DNA from: Hanleya hanleyi
Lineage: Eukaryota > Mollusca > Polyplacophora > Lepidopleurida > Hanleyidae
Assembly: GCA_036873755.1 (NCBI GenBank)
Contig: JAVTVY010039232.1
Coordinates: forward strand, 107,892 to 171,891
Length of the DNA stretch: 64,000 bases
Direction of reading: 5' to 3'
This document shows positions 1 through 10,600 of this stretch, one piece after another. Position numbers and translations under genes: made by a program. Below the pieces are notes generated by a model. The model had not been told where the DNA came from. It ran no database searches and worked only from the letters and a program-made list of their open reading frames with translations. Positions within the stretch are counted from its first letter, which is position 1; every line of letters begins with the position of its first letter.

Positions 1-187
1 GAAAACTGTTGACCGCTTCTCTCTTGCAGGAAACAAGCTTATGTTTATGTATACTATGATTGTCTTTTTGAATTTGGTGCTAATACTGTTATATGGAATA
101 TGAAATAGGTCTTTGGATTATGGACGCGGATATTCTCTAATAGACGACGGCTGGATTATGAATGACGGACTAGATGCTTGTAATTAT
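1..187 (+). repeat. 3'-end copy of the YIDD-type RT element
   Basis: This segment matches the last ~180 bases of the RT element at 2175-3102, from the 'gaaaactgttgacc' start to the 'gacgcttgta'-type end. Further copies of the same end lie at about 7085-7193, 22551-22740 (minus) and 24590-24753. The copies share a 3' end but differ in how far they extend 5', which is the signature of target-primed retrotransposition. No coding sequence is present in this piece, and the left side is cut by the window edge. Confidence 0.7.
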
Positions 188-299
188 AAATTTGCGCAGG
201 GTTTCTGACCTTGTCGACCATAAGATTCTAAAAAAACAACCTTCTGACACCTTGAAGTTTTTCAAATAGTATTTACAACATCGTAAGCAGTTTGTGAAC

Positions 300-900
300 A
301 TTTATGGGGCACATGAACCGCTGCAATAAAAGCGCGGCTGAGATACTAAGGCTACGTCCGAGAATCCACCGTATTCTCGGGTCTGAATGTTAGGTGTCGA
401 CGAATACTTTCCTGTAGAATCATTTGGTTGCTTTTTAGTTGCCAGACGTCAATTTTTCCCACCTCTTGCATATCGCTTCAATTTATTACCTGTATATGGT
501 AGGATTCTGCTGGTGGACTGTTAGTCCCCGAGGTCCGCCTCGACAAATATAAGTAGGTTTATTGTTTCGGTGGGAAATTTAAGCCGTACGACGTCGGACA
601 TTACAGGTTAGTTTTTTATGTTTCTGGCATTTACCAGGTTACCCCATGCTAAGGCGTTTACTCCATCAAACGTTCATGATGCTCATCCATTAACATCAGA
701 TGAGTTGTTTGAGCTGATCTCGCAGCTCCTGAGCTAGCGTATCTAACATCCGCTTAAGCCGGTGCTATGGACCGTGAGGATACTTCATAGTCTCCACATG
801 AACAGCTGCAATAAGGGTGCCGTCCAGACCTAAATGATGTGTTGCTAAAAACAGGCATGGGTTCGGGTGTTCGGCCGTAAATAGATGTAAAATCATTAAC
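300..900 (+). repeat. Dispersed retroelement UTR-like repeat
   Basis: Non-coding sequence. About 150 bases from roughly 335 to 480 recur at 1490-1640 with ~85-90% identity by eye, and bases near 485-540 recur near 13120-13180. The stretch near 735-815 resembles the non-coding tail of the YIDD-type RT element (compare 2700-2810 and 13390-14400). It is therefore probably UTR or terminal sequence of that family. No ORF with recognisable homology was found, and 900-1490 shows nothing identifiable. Confidence 0.5.
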
Positions 901-1627
901 AAAAACCCTGTAAAAGTATATATTTTCTAAATGGACACACTCATGCCATTATTTCAGAAGACTTGTGAGCTATTAAAATTGAAAAGGAAAGAAGTGCAAT
1001 CCTCCTTAAACCTTCAACTTTTTTAAAAAACTCCATAAAATATATGAAAATGTGTCAAATTCTACCCACAACCCAGAGAAAACGTACGAAATGCTGTTCT
1101 TTTTATGCACGTTAAAGTGTTTCCCGTCCAAAGGACAATTTGAAATGGCGGAAAAAAACAGGGTGTCGACCTACTCGTTTTTTGTAACATTTTATCGCCA
1201 TAAAGGAGTCATCGTTTTCGCTCCCCGAAAAAGTGCGGACTTTGGCCTGCCAGATTTTCAATTCCGGACGTGATTAACTCTGCAGTGGCACGTAGGTGCG
1301 ATCAACAAGCAACTGTTATATCCTCGTTTGAAGAAATGGTGACGTCCAGCAGGGTGATACTCTAGATATCAGTTAGTAGAAAGGTAAGAAGAATTACCAT
1401 GCTGTCAAATACGGGCGACCTTCCTTAATATGAAATTAGGGAGGGGCCAATTTGTGCGAAACCGTGGCAGGTGTGTACTGCACCCTAAAAGCGCGGGTGA
1501 GATACTAAGGCTACGTCCGAGAATCCTCCGTATTCTCGGATCTGAATGTTAGATGCCGACGAATGCTTTCCGGTAGAGTCATACGGTTGCTTTTTAGTCG
1601 CCAGACGTCGTCAATTTTCCCCACCTC

Positions 1628-3830
1628 TTGCATATCGCTCCAACTAGCAGTACAAATCCAGTTTCCTCTGGTGTACCACAGGGATCTATCTTAGGTCCCC
1701 TCTTGTTCGTATTATTCATCAATGATTTGCCTCTGTACTTGAAATGTAGCACAGATATGTACGCAGATAATTCAACATTCCAATCGTCCGTGCAGACAGT
1801 GGAAGAATTAGAAAATAGTTATCTGCTGACCTTGTGCATCTATCTTCTTGGTGCAGGGCAAACAAGATGCTGATCAATGTTTCCAAAACAAAAGTAATGC
1901 TGCTACGCGTACATATTGAAAAGGATAATATGGATGGACAGCAGATAGTAAAAACTGTAAACGAAAAGCTTCTGGGCGTCCACATCAATTGCAACTTGTC
2001 TTGGGCCCCTCATATCAACTACATTGCCACCAGACTAGCACAGAACTGAGCACTGTTCAGACGCAGTCAGCTTTTACCACTACGAGCTCGCAAGGCATTT
2101 TATACAAGTTATATATTACCTACTACCGATTATTGTTGCGTTGTCTGGGGAAACTGCGACCAGCATAACTTTGAATATGACTATATGCAGGCGCTTTCAA
2201 AAACCGATCCATTCAAAGCCCGTTCCTTCTCATTCACCAAACGCTATATAGACGATCTTCTCGCTGTGGATAATCGCTATATAAATGACGCAGTGAAGGA
2301 TATATATCCACCTTCACTGGATTTGAAGGAAACTATAGATAGCCCTACAGGCACATCATATTTGGATTTATATCTCTACAAAAATGAAGCGGGCATTCTC
2401 TCTCGTCGACAAAAGAGATGATTACAATTTCGACATCGTAAACTATCCCTTTCTGGATAGCAATATTCCAGTGGGACCTGCATATGGCGTATACATATCT
2501 CGCCTAGTAGCATTTGCTAGATCATGTGTTAATTGTGACGATTTCAATCAACGTCACAAAACTTTGTTGCAGAAACTTATAAAACATGGCTATTCCTCCA
2601 AGCGCCTCCACTCAAAGTTTCTCAAATTTGGCGATACAGATCGCATGCTGATAGCAAAATACGAACGTAGCGTGCAAGATCTATGGCGTTACGTTTCGTA
2701 ACTTGTGTCTAATTCCGCTTAACCCGGGACTAGGGGCCGTATCAACCCATGTACTTCAAGATCCTCATGGTGCTTATATGAACAGTCACAATCAAAGCGT
2801 GACTGAGATACAGCATTCTCTAGATAACGACTTTAGAACGATCATTATGGATTAAGAATACTGATCAGCGATACGGATTTTATATTTTTGGGACATCATG
2901 ATGTCTTGTCGGCATCATTGAAAACTGTTGACCGCTTCTCTCTTGCAGGAAACTAGCCTATGTTTATGTATACTATGATTGTCTTTTTTGAATTTGGTGC
3001 TAATACTGTTATATGGATATGGAATAGGTCTTTGGATTATGGACGCGGATATTCTTTAATGGGCGACGGCTGAATTATGAATGACGGACTAGACGCTTGT
3101 ATTTTGACAAACTTCTTAGAATGCAAAAACAAGCAGTAAGATTAGTCTGTGGTGCCGACCGCCTTTGTCACACCCAACCTCTGGTCAAGGAATTACCATG
3201 GCTCCCGCTACAAAAAAAGCTTTCTTATCACAAGGGAATATTAATGTACAAAATATCGAACAATTGATCTTCCCCGTATTTATAGAAACTCTTCTCGAAA
3301 TCTAACGTGATAAGTGCTAGATCTTCAAGATCAGCATGGCATGACAATTTTTACTTTCCGCGTATACATACCGAACTGTATAGAAAGAGTCGGAGTTATT
3401 ACCAGCAGAACTACAAAGTGCACCTAGCTTGAGGTCTTTCAAAGCAAAAACTATAAATTACTGTTATCAAATATCTGAACATTCATTTGTATTAAAGTTA
3501 CTATTTACATATTTGGTTCTAGAAACGTGGATTATTCCCACGACACATGTTTTACTCCTATCTATACATTCTTATCGCCATATAATTGCCAATCTACCTT
3601 AATAGTGGCAAATCACCAGTGCTGTCAAAAAACAAGTACTTTTGACATCGATTATTTTAATGTTGCCAGCTTTGTTACATCATGCAATTTTATATTGTAA
3701 TCTTTATGTATATATTATAAACTGTATATATATATGTACATTTATCTTTCGACCCCGTGGATGATCAGTCTCCTTAGCTGAATGGGTTTATCGAAGAAAA
3801 ATAAAGTTCATTATTATTATTATTATTATT
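1628..3830 (+). mobile_element. CR1/Jockey-like non-LTR retrotransposon fragment, interrupted
   Basis: The RT core is visible from about 1660: the '[13 protein letters not shown]' block is followed by a catalytic box reading YADN instead of the usual YADD. A frameshift near 1850 moves the protein to the next frame (1834-2049: '[11 protein letters not shown]', 'LLGVHI', 'LSWAPHI'). The thumb-like tail continues to about 2169, is interrupted by another element (2175-3102), and resumes at 3103 with a block containing 'KQAVRLVCGA'. The 3' end has an AATAAA at 3800-3805 and an (ATT)n tail ending at 3830, typical of CR1/L2-like elements. It is 5'-truncated, frameshifted and has a changed catalytic box, so it is dead. 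The exact clade is uncertain. Confidence 0.8.
2175..3102 (+). mobile_element. 5'-truncated YIDD-type reverse transcriptase element (possibly Penelope-like)
   Basis: This element is nested inside the 1628-3830 element. The sequence 'tttga' flanks it at 2170-2174 and 3103-3107, consistent with a target-site duplication. It encodes the end of an RT: 'RYIDDLLAVDN' and 'SYLDLYLYKN' at 2240-2385, then, after a frameshift near 2390, 'DKRDDYNFDIVNYPFLDSN' and 'PAYGVYISRLVAFARSC' up to the stop at 2699. The non-coding tail includes a stable hairpin at 2783-2805. The conserved order (YIDD, SYLDL, KRDD, PAYGVYI) matches a widespread animal RT family that I cannot name with certainty; Penelope-like is my best guess. 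No endonuclease domain is present here. Confidence 0.75.
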
Positions 3831-4966
3831 AATTCCACCTGTCAAGGACTGGGAAAATATCTCGGCCGTGCTCGAGGTTGATCCGGAGACACGTGCTTCC
3901 TTCCAAGGGGTCTTTTCTTGAGACGTTTTGCCCTAGATATTTTTGATTCATACGGACTACCACCGACCCGTCCAGAGGGATGAATGGAAGGCGACATGGT
4001 GATGGAACATTCAAAAACCCCGCAGTAGCGAACAGTACTGCCTGTTTTATCTGCTCCGACTCTGTCGTGGACAACTCATGCACATTCATGTGCATGACGT
4101 GTATCTGGATGTACTGGTGTATGATTAGTTCAATGTTCGAGCACCCTTCTGCACCTAAGCATTCTTTGTTCTGGGGTTCTTTTTCTAAAGGTTTTGTTCA
4201 CTGAATAAAAATGATATCTCACCAAACGCCATGTTGCGATACCGGTATGTAAAATACAGCAATCATTGCATTTCATCTGTACATCTACCACTGTGGTTCA
4301 CGCCCCTAAATAGTGTCGGTTTGCTTGATTTCATATATCAGATGTTGACATGCCAATGTGTATTGGTCACGGTTTTGCCATACGCGGAGTTGCCGAGAAG
4401 TTTCATGGTTTCGCCGACGAAGGCTTTTTCTGGCTCCGCATCCTCTTGTCGGTACGATTTGCTCAAAGCGTGACCTAACACACCCTAAGCCGAGTGTGAG
4501 GTACCATCGAAGTAAGCGGGCCAGCGAAGACACAACAGTGTGAGCCCGTCAGGGTGAAGTAGGTTAAGCATCAGATGTTTCTCGCCTCGAAGATAATGGC
4601 AGTTTCATCATAGATATGCAGTCCGGCCTTGGCGGACCTGAAGGCGAAGGCGAACCAGAAGATAGTCCTGACTACACTGGAAGACTATGTTATTGAGTGG
4701 TCAAAGCGAGAAAAAGTTGAACTTACAGTGCTCGCTGACTGGCTAGACCTCACCGGGAACAGGGTCGTTGGAGCAGTCCGACGTATTGGTAGTGGTGTCC
4801 TTCCCCAAGCGGGACGGGTTCTAGGAGGCCTCGGTTCGCGGGAGGTTCTGACAGATATCCAGAGGGAATTCGTCAGACAAGGCTCCAAATAATGTAGTGT
4901 TCATATGTAAATATTGCTATTACCAGGTGCTGGTTGAGAAATTGAGTGTAGGCACACCATCACCAG
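3831..4966. other. Unassigned interval with short ORFs
   Basis: Several ORFs of 60-88 codons overlap here on both strands (3829-4095 minus, 4231-4473 plus, 4629-4892 plus). None has a motif I recognise. The 87-residue frame at 4629-4892 is mixed in composition and starts without a clear context. It could be an exon or transposon remnant, but nothing in the sequence decides. I call no gene here. Confidence 0.4.
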
Positions 4967-5660
4967 TTGCGTCTGCTTGCTCCCAGACAGCATTTGCTCC
5001 GGTGGATTTGTTTGGCAACTACAGGGCGTTTCTCAGGGAAAGAGGCATGTCTTCCGGCTACTCATAGCGATATGCCGAGGATGAACTGGACTCCCAAAAT
5101 GCATAAATGGCCATGCAAAGCTAGATTCGTGGCTGGTTCTGGGGGCTGCACCTTCAGGAGGTCAAGGCATTTTGGGAAAGATGTTGCGAAACTGTTTCTG
5201 GTTTCTGGAGGGATGTCATTCATGGGATGCTTCTTTGCTTATGGAGTTGCTCGAGTTGGCAATACAATATATCAACAGCCGTTTGGTATTCCAATGGGTA
5301 TTAATTGTGCATCCCTTTTGGCGGATCTATATATGTTCTCTTATGAATACGACTATATGCAGACGCTTTCAAAAACAGATTATTTCAAATTGGAGCGATA
5401 TGCAAAGCCCGTTCCTTCTTATTCACCAAACGCTATATAGACGATCTTCTTGCTATGGATACTCGCTATATAAATGACGCAGTGAAGGATATATATCCAC
5501 CTTCACTGAATTTGAAGGAAACGACTATGATTTATCCTTTTAATTTGGTGCTAATGCTATTATATGAATTAGGTTCCCTTATATGTGTTGCAACTAGATT
5601 ATAGACGCGGAAATTCTTTAATGGGCGACGGCCGAATATTCAATGACGGACTAGACTCTA
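4967..5660 (+). mobile_element. Internally deleted copy of the YIDD-type RT element
   Basis: The frame 4967-5440 contains RT fingers/palm blocks upstream of those kept in the 2175-3102 copy: 'WTPKMHKWPCKARFVAGSG' near 5090-5145 and 'FGIPMGINCASLLADLYMFS' near 5283-5343, then the 'DYMQTLSKTD' block. The YIDD region follows in another frame at about 5425-5475. At about 5520 the sequence jumps directly to the 3' tail ('actatgatt...'), skipping some 600 bases present in the 2175-3102 copy. The tail up to 5660 is diverged. Frameshifts and the deletion make it a pseudogene. Confidence 0.7.
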
Positions 5661-6309
5661 GTGTTTTGGGGGTGAGAGCGAGAAAGCAGGTATGACAGGC
5701 CCCATGGTCAGTGATAGGACACCCCGTCCACTCACCTTACTCATCGTCCACTCAGTATTTGTGTTCTTGCTTCACAAATCAGCGTGACGACTGACTTACG
5801 ATTCTTTCCACAAGTTTCGAGATGTTTCCAATACGCTGACCCGACATTGTACACCTACACCTTCATGGCCTATTTTCAGTGGTCAGTAAGCCGACGTTAT
5901 CAGTGACTTCAGCGACACATCCCACTACCGCCGTCCATTTACCCCGCCCAAACCCGCCAGGCTCCCCGCCCGAATAGATGCTGCTTTCAGGAGCTATCGT
6001 AAGTAAATCATGCATGAGAAAATAATACAAAAGTATGATAACTACGTTCAGATCAAAGTATTTCTTCCATCACTAATAACTAGTTTAACCCTGACAGCAG
6101 ATATATTTAACAAAATGAACAGGTTTTTTTGTATTTCCTCGAGGATTGATGGAATACGAATGGGCTAGAATATAGACAATTTTGGTAGAATATAGCCGTC
6201 GTTCACGAAAGATTTTCTGCGTCAACTCTATACTTTATTCGTATGCCAGTTAGCCTCTATTCCACATATACCAAATAGAAAAATAAAATAAAGATGCACC
6301 ATGGTTTCC
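5661..6309. other. No gene seen
   Basis: AT-rich sequence without a convincing ORF or repeat relationship inside this window. Confidence 0.4.
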
Positions 6310-6610
6310 TGCAATAAAGAAGAGTTCAACAGTCTGCAATGATGACAGCAAGATACCATTATGTTCTTTGAATAAAATCCTCATCACTGATCTTTATTTT
6401 TTATCCAAAAGAATTTCCAAGTATCATGTATCTCAGTCACGCTCTGATCGTGACTGTTCATATGAATATCACGGAGATGTAAACGTATTAGGTCTCGAAC
6501 GCTACGATTGTATTTTGTTGTCAGTGTACGATATTGATTACAGAATTTGAGAAACTTAGAACGATGACGTTTGGTGGTATCGCATAGACTAGATGGTGAA
6601 GAATCATCCT
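6310..6610 (-). mobile_element. Diverged remnant of the YIDD-type RT element
   Basis: Read on the minus strand, this stretch follows the C-terminal RT coding end and 3' tail of the 2175-3102 element with many substitutions. The hairpin is still present (arms 6434-6440 and 6450-6456). The ORF on the plus strand at 6368-6550 is a shadow of this remnant. Confidence 0.6.
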
Positions 6611-7084
6611 TTGCATTCCACTGCTATACACGTACTAAGAAGATTTTGTGAATTATAGAGATCACCTACATAGATATTGCTGTGAACGATATTGAACAGT
6701 GTCAATATGAATTCCGTGTAGCGTCACGTGGACTGTGACGTCTCTGGTTTTCTATATTTCTCCAATGAGGGTTTCGACGACATAATGACAAACGTCAAAG
6801 ACTGTGAATTTTGCTTATTAGCAAATATCTGGATCTGATTATGTTCTATTTTTGCTGCATCAAAACCACAAATTGAACTATACACCACTGGCGCAGGTAT
6901 CTTCTCCCTGACCGTTATTCGGATTCATGCTGTGCAAAACAATTCAGTGAGGCCTTTAAAGCCGCTCCGGGTTCCGGAAGTAAATATCTTGGTAGATGAC
7001 TTTCGTCTCACCACATGGAGACATTATGTTCTTAATCAGTGAGATACGTGTGATGAATATGCATAAATTACCATACTATTTGAA

Positions 7085-7193
7085 GAAAGGACGATGCTGT
7101 TATATGGAAAATGGAATAGGTCTTCGGATTATGGACGCGGATATTCTCTAATGGACGACGGCTGGATTATGAATGACGGACTAGACGCTTGTA
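7085..7193 (+). repeat. 3'-end copy of the YIDD-type RT element
   Basis: A short 5'-truncated copy of the element's last ~110 bases, ending 'gactagacgcttgta' like the others. Confidence 0.7.
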
Positions 7194-7582
7194 ATTATGA
7201 ATATTTTGGCAAATATATCAGATCTCCCTAGTTAAAGATATTGCTCCACGTTTTGGCCTATAGGGAGAAATGAAAAGCAACTATAGATATATATACCCAA
7301 ACATTTACAGGCAAAACTTAGAGCAATCAGTCTGAAATTGGCATCGGGAAGCCCAGATTAACTTTTCCCGTGACTTAGGCGTTTCTTTTCAATGTCTTTA
7401 TCCAAAAGGTCACATATAAGAACAATATTGCAAAGAAATTAACAGACATGGAGCAAGGATTATCTCCGACATCGTACATGCCATTGTATATAAGCAACCA
7501 CTGACTATAGCACAAATATACAGAATATAGAATCTGTAAGTCTGCAGAAAATATTATAAGAAATGTTCACATACGGGAACTA

Positions 7583-7695
7583 TCACAGTGTAAAACGAAT
7601 GTTCAGTTTAGAGTCTTTCATCTTTTCCGCGTACAAAGAGTCAAACCTTTCAGACTGCTCTACGGTGAAATAATTCTTCCAATCAGACACAATAC
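7583..7695 (-). CDS. Sulfotransferase exon 5 (last coding)
   Basis: 113 bases including the TGA at 7585-7583. The acceptor is gtttcag|gt. It encodes [17 protein letters not shown] and the C-terminus. No canonical AATAAA was found close downstream. Confidence 0.9.
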
Positions 7696-10600
7696 CTGAA
7701 ACACAAATCATATATATATATAGACAATCTCTCCATTAATTCGTCTCCTTAACTTTTTGCCATTTCGTCGATAACTAATAATTCGAATATCTATCATATT
7801 CGTCAGACACAGAACGCCGTATATTACAAGTAACTGACAAGTAAACTGCTCAGTTAAGTGTATTGGTGCATACGATATGAAGCGTTGTAATTTAGAAATA
7901 GTTATTATCATTACAGTTTAATGTCCAATATACCCAGGACATTATTCGGGATTCATGCCTTATGAAATTGAAAAAGAGGTAATGAGTTCATCATGTGTTC
8001 TTCGAAATAATTAAAATACTCATGGATCAGTACCGTGATGGTGGGAATGTTTGAAGGTCTTTTCAGTCGGGTGAAAGAAGACTGTATCTTAGGTTATTTG
8101 AGAGAAATCGGTTTGTTGCATATAAGTTTTAATGTGTGTATGTTTTAATGTGTTGGATTGCTAGGTTATTAACTTGAATACTTAGAATTTTGTTTGATCA
8201 TCTGAAACATTGCTGAACGCGACGTTAAAACTTAATACTCTCTCTCTCTCTCTCTCTTGATTACAACAAGCACCTACTACGATGAATTTCACATTATACC
8301 TACCTTTACGAAATATGTGAGATTTCCCATCTCTGTAAAGTGCCAGCAGTTCAGGTTGTGCTAGAGCATCCTGTGATTTCTTCATGCTGCTAAATATACA
8401 CTGGTTCTCTATAGCCATGTAGAATTCCTCATCTCGGTCGATCTCTAGGAAGTTTGCCAGATTCTTTATTTCACTGAACATATTCTGAATGCAATTAAAG
8501 GAACGTCGGTGTATTATAGATACGAGTGCTCATTCACCCCCATGGCTCATTCACCCCCATGGGTTCATTCATCCCCATGGGTTAGTTTATAGGGATAGGG
8601 AGATCGCGTGCCCTTTCTATACTACTCATCGCGCACTACTCATCACGCATGCACAGTCGACCCATTCTACTGTAGGGTGCAAGCCTGGCCCATGGAATCT
8701 CAGGTAGCGAAAACCCCAGGTCTCTCGCCCCACCCTATCCCGCGCCACACCTATAGGGATAGGGAGATCGCGTGCCCTTTCTATACTACTCATCGAGCAC
8801 TACTCATCGCGAATGCGCAGTCGACCCATTCTACTGTAGGGTGTAAGCCTGGCCCATGGAATCTCAGGTAGCGAAAATAGCGAAAACCCCAGGTCTCTCG
8901 CCCCACCATATCCCGCGCCACACCTATGCGACCCGCTGTGCAGTGAGTAAAGCGGAGGGGGAGGAGGAGAAGGAGGAGGAGGAGGAGTAGGAGGAGGAGT
9001 CAGACACGCCACGGATTATACTAGGGAGATATATTTAAGTAAGTGTCACCTGATTTCTACAATCACAGTAACAATTTAAACCCGCTCTTTGACATGGATA
9101 TTCGAGGTGATACACAACTCAATTTAAACATGAAGTGTCAGTTGCTAACGCTTCAAATATCTTCCGTGAAACGTCGCAGTCAAAAAGTCTTTATATGTAT
9201 TTCCACATTTTCACAAAAGATATTGTCGTCGTCGACATCGTCTGTCTGACTGACCGTCCGTCTGCCCGTCTGTCTGACCGTCCGTCTGTCTGTCTGACCA
9301 TCCGTCTGTCTGTCTGTCTGACCGGACACGTTCGTCCGTCCGTCTGTCTCAGCGTCCTAACTTCCGTCCGTCCGGACATCCGTATGTCTGTCTGACCGGA
9401 CGTTCGTCCGTCCGTCTGTCTGTCTGACCGTCTGTCTGTCTGTCTGACCGTCTGTCTGTTTGACCATCCGTCCGTCTGTTTGACCGTCTGTCTGTCTGAC
9501 CGTCCGTCTGTCTGTCTGACCGTCTGTCTGTTTGACCGTACGTCCGTCTGTTTGACCGTCTGTCTGTCTGACCGTCCGTCTGTCTGTCTGACCGTCCGTC
9601 CGTCTGTCTGTCTGTCTGACCGTCCGCGCGCCTCTCCAGATTCGATGTTATGGAACACCAGTGAAGTTATCTATTACAAGCCTTAGATCCGATATTCACT
9701 ATACAGTCGTCGTTCAGCCAAAAATGTCCTCCAAGGTGCCAATTATGGTTCAGGAGATACGTCGTGCTCCAGGAGATGTTTTTTTCTTACGTTGCCTAAA
9801 TGCCAATCCTTCAGTTTCTATTAACCCACCTGCTTCAGGTCTTCGAAGTAAATAAATTGAATAGGAAAATCTGGATGATCCTCTTGAAATTGTTCCCACT
9901 GTAAAACATGATCAAACCAACCACCACTTTCAACTGAAAATAGGAATGAAAAATGCCAAATCTATTTATAAACTTTTAATTAGTCGTCTATTTTGTGAAA
10001 TATAAATGCCCGACCATGTGCAGGAAGCCGGATCTTTATTTATTTTTTTTTTTTATTGTACATTTTTCGAATATACCAGGAGGCGCCAGATACGACATTC
10101 AGAAAGGGATGACTATGTGTGCACTGTTAGGGTTAGGCCTAATGGTTATGTGTGCACCGTTAGGGTTGGGCCTAATGGCTATGCGTGCACTGTTAGGGTT
10201 AGGCCTAATGACTATGTGTGCACTGTTAGGGTTGGGACTAATGGTTATGTGTTCACTGTTAGGGTTGGGCCTAATGGCTATGTGTGCACTGTTAGGGTTA
10301 GGCCTAATGACTATGTGTGCACTGTTAGGGTTAGGCCTAATGACTATGTGTGCACTGTTAGGGTTAGGCCTAATGGCTATGAGTGCACTGTTAGGGTTAG
10401 GCCTAATGGTTATGTGTGCACTATTAGGGTTGGGCCTAATGGCTATGTGTGCACTGTTAGGGTTGGGCCTAATGACTATGTGTGCACTGTTAGGGTTGGG
10501 CCTAATGGCTATGTGTGCACTGTTAGGGTTAGGCCTAATGGTTATGTGTGCACTGTTAGGGTTGGGCCTAATGGCTATGTGTGCACTGTTAGGATTAGGC

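Noticed and set aside
4629..4892. 87-codon frame
   Set aside because: No motif, relative or context that would support a gene; left unassigned.
9191..9658. 155-codon minus-strand frame rich in RQTDG
   Set aside because: Translation of a CTGT tetranucleotide array.
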